This document shows, piece by piece, positions 44,428 through 52,389 of a stretch of 64,000 nucleotides of DNA. How positions within the stretch are numbered: the first letter of the stretch is position 1; every line of letters begins with the position of its first letter. A model generated the notes under the pieces. The model did no database searches, was not told where the DNA came from, and worked only from the letters and a program-made list of their open reading frames with translations. The position numbers and the translations under genes are program-made. This DNA comes from Nocardia sputorum (GTDB lineage Bacteria > Actinomycetota > Actinomycetes > Mycobacteriales > Mycobacteriaceae), in contig NZ_AP026978.1 of the NCBI RefSeq assembly GCF_027924405.1, forward strand, positions 806,001 through 870,000. Direction: 5' to 3'.

Positions 44428-45939
44428 GTGACTGGAACCACGGCGCACGACGTGTTCGCGATCCCTGACGACTCCCACCATGCACGGGTCCCTTACTACC
44501 TTTGGGAGTACGCCCACGATCATGCCAATCTGGCAGAAGCTGCCGATGAGCTGCAGCGCTTTCTCGCGGACGTAGCCAACGAAGCGTCCATCACAGTTCA
44601 CACGATTCAGGCGCGTGCCAAGACACTGAGCTCCTACCAAGACAAGTCCTTGAAGAAGCTTGATGACGGAACAGCGAAGTACCCTGACCCGAAGGACCCG
44701 GAGACGGGAATCCAGGACTGCATCGCCGCACGGGTGATCCTGTATACCTCGCAGGCCCGGGACGACTTTGCTGACCAAATCACCCGGCGAGCTGCAGCCG
44801 GTGACCCGTTCAACCCGGGTGACGAGAAGCACAACGGGTACGACAGCGTTCACGTCATCGTCAAGGAAGTCACCAATGACGCACTAAAGACCCGCTATAA
44901 AGCTCTCGCCAAATACCTTGAGACATATCCGGGCCTGGAGATTCAGCTTCGAAGCGTCGCAGCTCACGCCTGGGCGGAGTACGAGCACGACATCCGATAC
45001 AAGTCCCCGGCATACCAGGCGTTATCGAAGAACGACCGCGAGCAAGTGGACCAGTACTTCGTCGAAGCAGGCGGCCTACGGCGGTTCATGGACGAGTTAT
45101 TCGACCGGATCGACGGGCTCATGGCGAAGGAAGATGACAGCACATCTCCCGTAGACCCCGATGAACTGACCGACGAAGTCGGGTACTCCAAGGACGAACC
45201 TGGCGAAGACCACGACCTCGCCACCGATACACTTCGCAGCTTGATCGAGGAGCGTTTCCCGAAGAACGATGTCGGCGAGAACGCCTCAGTGGCAGAGCTG
45301 ATCTCGAACCTCGGCCCATTAGGCGTCCGTTCAATCGGACGTCTGAAATCGACGCTCGCACAGATTGAATCCGACGACGTCTTCAGTCTCATGGAGTACC
45401 CAGTAACACCAACCGGTACGCGCCGCCTCGACGACGAACTGCTCACGGCATTTACCGAGCGCTATGTGGAGAATGCGCCTAACGATGACCGTCAACAACT
45501 CCTTAGGCTCCGGTTGCGTAAAGTCCGAGGCAAGTATGCCATCTACTCGATCCACAACGGCGAAACATTTGGGCCTGCCGTACCTGCGGCACGCGCAGTG
45601 CGGGATCTCGCCCATATGGTTGCAACCGCCCACGGCAGAGACGCGGCGCTCATTGATGGCGCAATCGCGCTCGACGCCGACGAGTTGAAAAGTTCCGCCA
45701 AACCCGGCGCTGTGCCCACACCCGACGGCGACCTCCAGGTCGCAACCAACCTCTCCCGTCCCTGGGCCGAGGAGATCCTGAAGACACTGATGGAACGTGC
45801 AACCGGGTCTGGTTGGAGTGTGACACGTGCAGGAGACGTACTGGTCGAGGCGCCCTCGGCTGTGGTTTCTGGCGAGCCAGCGACGGGTGATATACCTGCC
45901 ACTGAGGTCACTGAGCCGCACCGCAAGAACGACACGTAA
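44428..45939 (+). CDS. RelA/SpoT-domain protein, possible ToxSAS-like toxin
   Basis: 503 residues. Residues about 40-200 form a RelA/SpoT nucleotidyltransferase domain: QARAKTLSSYQDKSLKK, GIQDCIAARV (Asp97, Arg102), HNGYDSVH (135-142), EIQLRSVAAHAW with Glu171, and EHDIRYK (186-192). There is no HD hydrolase, TGS or ACT domain, so this is not the housekeeping Rel. The following 300 residues are acidic and unrecognised. The family includes alarmone synthetases, tRNA-modifying ToxSAS toxins and CapRel-type phage sensors; the fused C-terminal half leaves the last open. Codon use is less GC-biased than ychF. It is the only intact gene between the two att-like repeats. GTG start. Confidence 0.8.
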   Translation: MTGTTAHDVFAIPDDSHHARVPYYLWEYAHDHANLAEAADELQRFLADVANEASITVHTIQARAKTLSSYQDKSLKKLDDGTAKYPDPKDPETGIQDCIAARVILYTSQARDDFADQITRRAAAGDPFNPGDEKHNGYDSVHVIVKEVTNDALKTRYKALAKYLETYPGLEIQLRSVAAHAWAEYEHDIRYKSPAYQALSKNDREQVDQYFVEAGGLRRFMDELFDRIDGLMAKEDDSTSPVDPDELTDEVGYSKDEPGEDHDLATDTLRSLIEERFPKNDVGENASVAELISNLGPLGVRSIGRLKSTLAQIESDDVFSLMEYPVTPTGTRRLDDELLTAFTERYVENAPNDDRQQLLRLRLRKVRGKYAIYSIHNGETFGPAVPAARAVRDLAHMVATAHGRDAALIDGAIALDADELKSSAKPGAVPTPDGDLQVATNLSRPWAEEILKTLMERATGSGWSVTRAGDVLVEAPSAVVSGEPATGDIPATEVTEPHRKNDT

Positions 45940-46119
45940 TCGGCATGAGTGCCCACTCTTGTCCGCTATAGCCAGCATGGCAAGGTGGCTGGAGGTGCGG
46001 TCCTGAGGCCTTCCGCCGGCAGGTGGATCAGTGGGTCGTGTGCACAGGTTATTCGGCTTCGGAACGCGAGCCGACCTCCGCGCACTGCGTTTGACCTGCA
46101 TCTGTTCGGCGTCAAGGCT

Positions 46120-46158
46120 GTCGAGTTCCGTAGCGGAGTAGCGTCTGCGAAGAAGTAG
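46120..46158 (+). repeat. Right direct repeat (attR-like)
   Basis: Matches the last 39 bp of ychF at 37 of 39 positions, 2068 bp downstream and in the same orientation. It lies in the 330-bp gap 45940-46269, which otherwise contains no gene. A short frame running into it encodes VEFRSGVASAKK, the same tail as YchF. Confidence 0.75.
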
Positions 46159-46269
46159 AGCCGCGGCGCGCCTGTTCACTGCGCCACCGTCGCCGCAGTT
46201 CGCCGCCATGGAACAGTTCGATCCGTCTGGGCTTCCGGACAGCTCCTGTCGGGATGCAACAATGAACAG

Positions 46270-47070
46270 GTGGCCAACGAGGACGCTGATCGAACTGCCG
46301 AGATCGAGCATCTGATTTCTCTCGGAAACAACGTGATTTCCTTCATTACAAATTCGGTCGAGATGCTCAACAGGACTTATTTCGCAATTAGCTTGGGAAA
46401 CCAGGCCAAGACGCTTGCTTGGGCGACGTCAAGCGCTATAGCCATGATTTCCGGAGCGCCGAAGGAGTACCTAGATATCGTGCAAACGATAAAAACTTAC
46501 TCCGACGACATAACCCGGCGCACCGAGGAAAATTCCGAATGGCTGGATATTCCACCAGAAGGTTTTCCGCTTCTTCATGCAACGCAGCTGATTGGTGTAT
46601 GGGGCGCGCTCGAAAGCTTCATCGGCGATGTATTCAAAGCATCGCTCAGGTATCGACCCGAGCTTCTCGCGGGCAAGGATTTCGAGAAGGTTAGCCTGCC
46701 TGTGGGCCTAATCGCTAAGGGAACTGACGAGCTGTACTCGACAATCTACCAGCGGGTGCTTCCTCCGGGCAGCGGCCAAATCGGGAAGCTGGAGGGTGTT
46801 TTGAATATGGTTGGTCTAGGCGGACCGATTGACGCTGGTCTTAAAAAAAATCTGCATAGCGCCCATCAGATTCGAAACCTTTGGGCTCATAACGCGGGAG
46901 AGGTAGATGCGCATTTTATAGAGCAATGCCCCCATCTGGATTATGAAATAGGAGATATCGTCGAAATTTCCGTCAGGCGCTACGAGGAATTAAATCAAGC
47001 AATAATCAACTACGTCTCGTTGATTTTGGATCGGATCTATAATCGCGGATTTGATACGGTCGCATCATGA
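46270..47070 (+). CDS. HEPN-domain-like protein
   Basis: 266 residues, all-helical. The motif HQIRNLWAHNAGEVD near the C-terminus contains R202-N-x3-H207, the R-x4-H signature of HEPN ribonucleases, in the usual R-N-x-x-x-H form. Upstream LLHATQLIGVWGALESFIGDVF is a typical HEPN helix. Many HEPN proteins are RNA-cutting toxins in defence or toxin-antitoxin pairs. It is distinctly AT-richer than the backbone, with AAA, ATA and TTT codons common, suggesting recent transfer. It starts at GTG 46270 without a strong ribosome-binding site. Overlaps the HD gene by 4 nt (ATGA). Confidence 0.65.
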   Translation: MANEDADRTAEIEHLISLGNNVISFITNSVEMLNRTYFAISLGNQAKTLAWATSSAIAMISGAPKEYLDIVQTIKTYSDDITRRTEENSEWLDIPPEGFPLLHATQLIGVWGALESFIGDVFKASLRYRPELLAGKDFEKVSLPVGLIAKGTDELYSTIYQRVLPPGSGQIGKLEGVLNMVGLGGPIDAGLKKNLHSAHQIRNLWAHNAGEVDAHFIEQCPHLDYEIGDIVEISVRRYEELNQAIINYVSLILDRIYNRGFDTVAS

Positions 47071-47615
47071 CTGACGTGGGGACAGCCGAATGGGCTGAGA
47101 AGTTAGCGCGGAAGCACCTAGCGTCCCTAACGCTGAGGCTCGCCCATGTCGAGGGTGTGGTTCGGCAGGCTGAACGTGCCTCACGGGTGGTCGACGATCC
47201 AATATTGCTGGTCGCCGCTGCATGGCTCCACGATATCGGCTACGCGCCAAATATCAGGCGTACGGGTTTCCATCCCGTCGACGGTGCTGAGTTCCTGCAT
47301 CAGATCGGTGTCGATGACCGGCTCTGCGGCTTGGTTGCGAATCATTCCTGCGCATGTGTGGAGGCTCGGCGTCGCGGGGTTCGTATCGTGTGGCCCGACG
47401 AGCAGTCCGCGTTGCGGGATGCGCTGTGGTGGGCGGATATGACTACCACACCAATGGGAGATGTGACCGGAGTTCGTGAACGGATTGCCGAGGTGCAGGA
47501 GCGGTATGGTCCCGAGCACGTTGTGACGCAGTCGGTCGCAGAGGCCGCGCCGGTTCTGTTTGGGGCGGTCAATCGGACAGAAGGCCGACTGGAGCACTCA
47601 TCGCCGCTCAGGTGA
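47067..47615 (+). CDS. HD-domain phosphohydrolase
   Basis: 182 residues. HD residues in order: LAHVEGVVRQAERAS (H), AAWLHDIGY with His55-Asp56, FHPVDGAEFL (H), VANHSCA (H) and ALWWADMTTTP (D), a complete HD metal site. Proteins of this shape hydrolyse nucleotides or phosphodiesters. Translationally coupled to the HEPN gene, which suggests a two-component module. Convergent with the NUDIX gene, overlapping it by 8 nt at the 3' ends. Confidence 0.82.
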   Translation: MTDVGTAEWAEKLARKHLASLTLRLAHVEGVVRQAERASRVVDDPILLVAAAWLHDIGYAPNIRRTGFHPVDGAEFLHQIGVDDRLCGLVANHSCACVEARRRGVRIVWPDEQSALRDALWWADMTTTPMGDVTGVRERIAEVQERYGPEHVVTQSVAEAAPVLFGAVNRTEGRLEHSSPLR

Positions 47616-48078
47616 AGTACGGAACTGCCGTCTCCTCCAGGCCTTTGCATATCCTGAGCCAGATGGACGGATGGATATCCCGGTCGTGCAGCTCTGCCGG
47701 AGTTACCCACTCGACCGCTGCTGACTCCTCGCTCGTCCGTGGTGTGCCGCTGATCGGATGGGCGCGAAAACAAATGGAGAACTCTTGGCGGACCTCACCG
47801 TCGTCGTAGGCGATGACGTGATCAGGGTCTGAGAAGATGCCGATTAGCTCAGTGACCATGACGTCGATACCTGTCTCCTCGCGCACCTCCCGCACGACTG
47901 CTTGTGCCACAGTTTCACCTGCCTCGAGGCCACCGCCAGGGATCGAATACTTGCCATTGTCGGTGCGACGAATGAGCAGTATCCGGCCTTCGTCGTCCTG
48001 GACGAGCGCGCTCACCGCCACTTTGATGCTGTTCGCGGGCGGCGCGGTCGGATCGTGGAAGTAATCGGTCCGGCTCAT
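47608..48078 (-). CDS. NUDIX hydrolase
   Basis: 156 residues. The Nudix box GGGLEAGETVAQAVVREVREETGI is intact (G-x5-E-x7-REUxEExGU). It hydrolyses a nucleoside diphosphate linked to another group; substrate unknown. The ATG overlaps the stop of the upstream XRE/DUF5919 gene by 4 nt, so the two are one operon. Confidence 0.92.
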   Translation of the reverse strand: MSRTDYFHDPTAPPANSIKVAVSALVQDDEGRILLIRRTDNGKYSIPGGGLEAGETVAQAVVREVREETGIDVMVTELIGIFSDPDHVIAYDDGEVRQEFSICFRAHPISGTPRTSEESAAVEWVTPAELHDRDIHPSIWLRICKGLEETAVPYFT

Positions 48079-48830
48079 GCGTGGCTCCCAAAGTCGGCTT
48101 CGTAACTCTGCGTCCAGACCTGTTCGAAACTAGTTGTGTACGTCTCGAAAAGGTCGGCGGCTGGCAGCAGCTTCAGGTGCATTGCCGGGGCGTACGCGCC
48201 CGGCTGCCCGTACACGTGCATGTTGACGATCATCTCGTTGTCAAACCTGAAAATCGAGTTGTAGAGCGTGGTCCGGTGGTAGCGGATTTCGACACCATCG
48301 ATCGCCGACAGTGGTTCGATGAGGGCCAAGGCGTTGCGGATCCTCGCTGGCACGGTCCCGGCGGCAAGCCGTTCTTCGGTGCTTCGCTTGGTCGCTTCGT
48401 CCTCGTCGGGATCGCCGAACAGCAGGCGCACTTTCAGGCCCTCGCGGGTCTTCTGCCGGATTGTCCTTGCGAAGGATGGTTCTTCCGCGAGGAACAGGCC
48501 CGCCAGGACGAGAACGTCGACTCGTTCTTTCGCTTGTGAGAGCAGGCGCGTCCACAAGTCGAGGGGGATCGAGTTTCGGTGCGGATACAGCTTGATCACT
48601 TCTGAGTGCGCCATCTCGGTCCGGCGCTCCGCGGGCAGCGCGTCCGGCCAGAGATAGTTCTCCGTCTCGCGCACCATCGACGCGACCTTATGGCGGTGGC
48701 GGGGATAAGGTGTGCGGCCCTTCGTGATCCATCGCTCGACGGTCTTCTCATCGACGCCGGTCGCTACCGCGACCTCTGCGAGATCCAAACCGTTGCGGAG
48801 CAGCGCTTCTCGGAGCCGGTCGTTCGGCAT
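48075..48830 (-). CDS. XRE-type regulator with C-terminal DUF5919/PLD-like domain
   Basis: 251 residues. The N-terminal HTH (about 4-60; NGLDLAEVAVATGVDEKTVERWITKGRTPYPRHR) is followed by a C-terminal domain (about 85-245) with VDVLVLAGLFLAEE, LKVRLLFGDPDEDEA and HLKLLPAADLFETYTTSFEQVW, resembling one half of a phospholipase-D fold and matching DUF5919 proteins as I recall them. Such genes are common in actinomycetes directly upstream of NUDIX genes, as here. The catalytic HxK...D motif of true PLD enzymes is incomplete (HLKLL lacks the distal Asp), so a sensing role is likelier. Confidence 0.85.
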   Translation of the reverse strand: MPNDRLREALLRNGLDLAEVAVATGVDEKTVERWITKGRTPYPRHRHKVASMVRETENYLWPDALPAERRTEMAHSEVIKLYPHRNSIPLDLWTRLLSQAKERVDVLVLAGLFLAEEPSFARTIRQKTREGLKVRLLFGDPDEDEATKRSTEERLAAGTVPARIRNALALIEPLSAIDGVEIRYHRTTLYNSIFRFDNEMIVNMHVYGQPGAYAPAMHLKLLPAADLFETYTTSFEQVWTQSYEADFGSHA

Positions 48831-48856
48831 CGCGACCCCCTTTGGGACGACTAGGG

Positions 48857-48880
48857 ACGTCTTAACGGTACATGAGACGT
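48857..48880. promoter_or_regulatory. Palindrome in the XRE-NUDIX promoter
   Basis: ACGTCT (48857-48862)/AGACGT (48875-48880), 12-nt spacer, lies 27 bp upstream of the XRE start codon, with further GACGTC-like sequence at 48888-48893. Likely an autoregulatory site. The rest of 48831-49061 shows no gene. Confidence 0.45.
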
Positions 48881-49061
48881 TCTCGCGACGTCCACCGCTG
48901 GGGTCGTCAGCTGCTGATTACGTCGATCGATCTCCGGAAAAGTGGCGAACTGCATCGCATTTACCTGCTTTTCATTGCAGTGAATGACCTTGTTGCACAA
49001 GTCGTTCGGTGAACTCAGCGGGTCTTGTGCAGCTGACCGAAGTCAACGGGAGGGAACACGG

Positions 49062-49313
49062 ATGGTGGAACAGAGAGTCGGCTTGTCGCGAGTTGCCCGA
49101 CCGCGAATCACGGTCAGCATGTGCGGCGCGGCATACGCGCGCGGTGTGACCGGCCCGATCGAGCAGGTCATGTGCCTGCTCTGCCAGCGGATGGTGCCGG
49201 TGATCGGCGGGCGGATCGGTGAGCACCGGACGGATGGGCCGGATACGTGCGCATGGACCGGAGTCGAGGTCATCGATGACCGGCCTGCCGACCTGCGGGG
49301 CGGTGTGCGATGA
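49062..49313 (+). CDS. Small protein with zinc-ribbon-like CxxC
   Basis: 83 residues. QVMCLLCQRMVP, then GEHRTDGPDTCAW, gives C-x2-C followed by H and C, a possible treble-clef or ribbon zinc site. ATG 49062 is preceded by GGGAGGGA. Overlaps the next gene by 4 nt. Similar small genes accompany replication/conjugation genes of actinomycete integrative elements, but I cannot name the family. Confidence 0.6.
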   Translation: MVEQRVGLSRVARPRITVSMCGAAYARGVTGPIEQVMCLLCQRMVPVIGGRIGEHRTDGPDTCAWTGVEVIDDRPADLRGGVR

Positions 49314-49648
49314 CGCCGACCGGCCGTCCTCGGGCGATCGGGTTCTTACGGACGGACATCGCGGGTTCGCATCAGAAATGGTTGGAGACGACGATGCGTA
49401 GCTTGGCCAAGCGGCTCGGCTACGACCTGTGCAAAACAATTGCGCTGTCGGCGAAGACGGAGGACCCGGTCGGCTTATTGCTCGATCAGATCGAGCGCAC
49501 TGGGGCGGAAGCGGTCATCGTGCCGGGGCGCGCCCATCTGGACGGTCACATCGAGCGGGTGATGCGGCGGGCCGATGTCGTCTTCGATGTCGACGACGTG
49601 GAGGCTCGATGGCCGATTACGGCTGTGATCGATAGGTGGTGTCCTTGA
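49310..49648 (+). CDS. Small alpha/beta protein, possible serine-recombinase-like fold
   Basis: 112 residues. RAIGFLRTDIAGSHQKWLETTM followed by AKRLGYDLCKTIALS and VGLLLDQIERTGAEAVIVPG follows the beta-alpha rhythm of the serine-resolvase N-terminal domain, but the catalytic serine and arginines are not apparent, so it would be inactive if related. Translationally coupled to the upstream CxxC gene. Not recognised with confidence. Confidence 0.55.
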   Translation: MTPTGRPRAIGFLRTDIAGSHQKWLETTMRSLAKRLGYDLCKTIALSAKTEDPVGLLLDQIERTGAEAVIVPGRAHLDGHIERVMRRADVVFDVDDVEARWPITAVIDRWCP

Positions 49649-49829
49649 CCTCGATTCTTCGCCGCGCTACCTGGAGCGCCGATGCCCGAGCTCGGGCAGC
49701 AGGAGGCATGCCCGGCAGGTGACTCCTGCAACCGGTCGACGCCGCGCCGTAGCGGTCGTCGCGGGATAGGATCTAGTTGCACGGTTTCCCGCCCGAGTAA
49801 CAGTCGTTCAGTAAAGGGAGTCCGAGCGG

Positions 49830-51032
49830 ATGGATCGCCGGAACAAGGGGATCAGCCGGCGTGTGCTGTTGACGGCCGGAGCCTCGATCGCAGTCACCGC
49901 GATGGCGCCGCCGACGCAGGCGGTGCCGATCACACGGAAGATCTCCGCCGGGCCCGAGGAGCCCGGGAAGCGGGCGGACCTGGCCGAACAGGCGATCGTG
50001 CGGCGGCATCTGCGCACGCTGTGGGGTCAGCCGCACATGCGGCTGGGCACGCTCGTCTGGCCTGCGTCGGTGCTGGATCAGTCGTTCCTGCGATGGTGTT
50101 ACTGGTGGCAAGCCCACCTGCTGGACTGTGCGGTGGACGCCGCGTACCGCGCCCGCACCCCCGCACGCATAGATCGGGTCGTCGCCCTCGCGCGCGGTAT
50201 CCGGACACGCAACCTCACCGGCTGGACCAACCGGTACTACGACGATATGTCGTGGCTGGCGCTGGCGCTCGAACGCGCCGACCGGCTGCTCGGTGTCCGG
50301 TTCGGCGACGCTGTCGGCGAGCTGCGAGCCGGCTTGATCGATGGCTGGAACCCGGTCGTCGGCGCGGTGCCGTGGCGGTCCGGCGACGAGTACTACAACA
50401 CCCCCGCGATCGGTCCGACGGGTATCGCTCTGGCGCGGTTGGGCGAGCTGTCCCGCGCCCGGCGACTTGCCGATTTCCTGTACACCCGATTGCGTGACGC
50501 CGGCAGCGGCCTGATCCTCGACGGTCTGCACGAACCCGGCGGACGGGTGGACCGGACCGTCCACACCTACTGCCAGGGCGTGGCCATCGGGCTGGAAACC
50601 GAGCTGGCGGTGCGCACGAATGAATCGACCCATCACCGGCGCGTGGCCGCCCTCGTCGCCGCGGCGGGGGACGGGCTCACGAACGCAGGGGTGATCGCCG
50701 CGGCCTCCGGGGACGACTCCGGGCTGTTCATGGGCATCCTCGCCCGATATCTCGCGGAGGCCGCGCTGGCTTTGGGTGACACCACCGCCGCGGATATCGT
50801 GCACGCTTCCGCGCGGGCGGCCTGGAAGCACCGCGCCGAAGTGGACGGGTTACCGCTGTTCGGGATCGACTGGTCCCGCCCGGTCGCGGTGCCGGAGCAT
50901 CCGGGGACCTTCCCGCAGCTCACGCCCTCCTCCGCCGTTTCACCGGCGAACTCGAGCCGCGATCTCTCGGTACAGCTGAGCGGGTGGATGTTGCTCGAAG
51001 CGGATCACCAGCTCGGCGCCGCCGGACACTGA
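49830..51032 (+). CDS. Tat-exported GH76-family enzyme (alpha-1,6-mannanase-like)
   Basis: 400 residues. A twin-arginine signal SRRVLLTAGASIAVTAMA with cleavage near PTQA targets it outside the membrane. The (alpha/alpha)6 barrel contains YYDDMSWLALALERAD, whose adjacent Asp-Asp is the GH76 catalytic pair, and later HTYCQGVAIGLETELAVRT. GH76 enzymes cleave or transglycosylate alpha-1,6-mannan; in mannan-bearing actinomycetes a role in lipoglycan turnover is possible. The start ATG is 11 nt after AAAGGGAG. It stands alone, convergent with the erythromycin-esterase-family gene. Confidence 0.82.
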   Translation: MDRRNKGISRRVLLTAGASIAVTAMAPPTQAVPITRKISAGPEEPGKRADLAEQAIVRRHLRTLWGQPHMRLGTLVWPASVLDQSFLRWCYWWQAHLLDCAVDAAYRARTPARIDRVVALARGIRTRNLTGWTNRYYDDMSWLALALERADRLLGVRFGDAVGELRAGLIDGWNPVVGAVPWRSGDEYYNTPAIGPTGIALARLGELSRARRLADFLYTRLRDAGSGLILDGLHEPGGRVDRTVHTYCQGVAIGLETELAVRTNESTHHRRVAALVAAAGDGLTNAGVIAAASGDDSGLFMGILARYLAEAALALGDTTAADIVHASARAAWKHRAEVDGLPLFGIDWSRPVAVPEHPGTFPQLTPSSAVSPANSSRDLSVQLSGWMLLEADHQLGAAGH

Positions 51033-51058
51033 GCCCGCAGCGGCGGGAGACCGCCCTG

Positions 51059-52276
51059 TTACCAGTACTGATGCTGTTTTCCGTCGGTGTCGGCGATGAA
51101 GATGACCGCGTCGGCGCCCTCCAGGTCTGCCGGCTCGAGCGGGATGTGACCGCGCACGATCGGTGTGCTGGTGCCGATCGACGGAGGAAGCGCGGCGCGC
51201 AGGGCCGGTGCCGGGAACAGGGCGCGGCGGGTGGTCGCCTCGGCCAAGACGCGCTGGAGAGTGTCCGGATCGCTGTCGGGGCTGGCGTCAGTCGCCAGGA
51301 ACATGTAGCGGTCGCCGAGGGTAAGCCCGACGAGTGCGCCTGCGCCGCACCAGTTCACCTCGTCCTCGCCGACCGACATGTCGGACCGCGCACGTTGCAG
51401 ATGCGTGTTGTGCGCGAACACCAGGGTGGGCCCGCGTCGCCGCTCCTGGGCGACGATCGCGAGCAGGTTGTCGGCCATCATCTCGGCGCGCAGGCTGAGC
51501 AAGGTCGCGATGCGGTCGGGTGCTTGACTCGCCATCGCCGCGTGATAGCGCAGCAGCCCCATGGCGGTGCGCGCGTGAGCGGCGGCCTGGTCGTAGCCGG
51601 TCGGGTCCGCCAGACGCAGGCGCGGCGCCGCGCGGCGCAGCGCACTGGCGACGTCGTCGGCGACGATGCGCAGGGCGCGAGCGCGGTCGGAGTCGCCGAC
51701 GGACGCTGCCGGGTCGAACATGGCCGCCTGGTTCGTCCAGTCCGCGTCCTCGCCGAGCAGCGCGTCGAGGTCGCGGGCCGAGGCGGGCCGCAGCGGCTCG
51801 GGGAGGTAGTCGATGGCCGAGGACAGCGCGTATCGCGGACTCGGCGCACCGGAGTACTCCACCGGCGCGTCGAAGCCGTAGAAGCGAACCCGATCCCGCG
51901 GCGCGCGGCCGGCATTGTGCGCGCGGAGCCATTCGACGAGTTCGCGGTTGCCCGGCACGGCGCCGAACCCGTGGCTGAATCCGGTCGCGAGCACCGTGTC
52001 GATCTGCGCCGGTGCCCCCGCCACGTAGTCGTCGACAATCGACGCGGCGAATACGTCCGTCTCCAGCGCGATCGAACGGTACCCCCGTTCGACGAGATGA
52101 CGGAGGATTTCGTTGCGCAGCAACGGGAAAGCCTCGATCCCGTGGGTCGGCTCACCGAGGGCGAGCAGCGCAGGCGGCTCCGTCCGTGTGGCGAGCAGTT
52201 CATCGAGGGCACGGCCGAGGCTCGCCGGGTCGTCGAGTTGGCGGCCGATGGCACGCGGTGATGCGGCAGTGGACAT
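51059..52276 (-). CDS. Erythromycin esterase family protein
   Basis: 405 residues. ALGEPTHGIEAFPLLRNEILRHLVERGYRSIALETD contains the family's catalytic Glu and His region (E-x-x-H-G), and GPTLVFAHNTHLQRA matches the later His motif. Members hydrolyse the macrolide lactone (EreA/EreB) or act on unknown esters. The ATG at 52276 follows GGGAAGGGA. Divergent from a TioE-type MerR regulator with a 113-bp promoter gap, suggesting ligand-induced expression. Confidence 0.88.
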   Translation of the reverse strand: MSTAASPRAIGRQLDDPASLGRALDELLATRTEPPALLALGEPTHGIEAFPLLRNEILRHLVERGYRSIALETDVFAASIVDDYVAGAPAQIDTVLATGFSHGFGAVPGNRELVEWLRAHNAGRAPRDRVRFYGFDAPVEYSGAPSPRYALSSAIDYLPEPLRPASARDLDALLGEDADWTNQAAMFDPAASVGDSDRARALRIVADDVASALRRAAPRLRLADPTGYDQAAAHARTAMGLLRYHAAMASQAPDRIATLLSLRAEMMADNLLAIVAQERRRGPTLVFAHNTHLQRARSDMSVGEDEVNWCGAGALVGLTLGDRYMFLATDASPDSDPDTLQRVLAEATTRRALFPAPALRAALPPSIGTSTPIVRGHIPLEPADLEGADAVIFIADTDGKQHQYW

Positions 52277-52389
52277 GAAGATCCCTTCCCGAAAGGCACT
52301 GCCCTCGACAGTATCGTTGAACATTCGAGTGAAACTTTTGCGATTACTACCTGCAACCAAGAGAGCAAAGCCTCAATCGGAGGTGCAAG

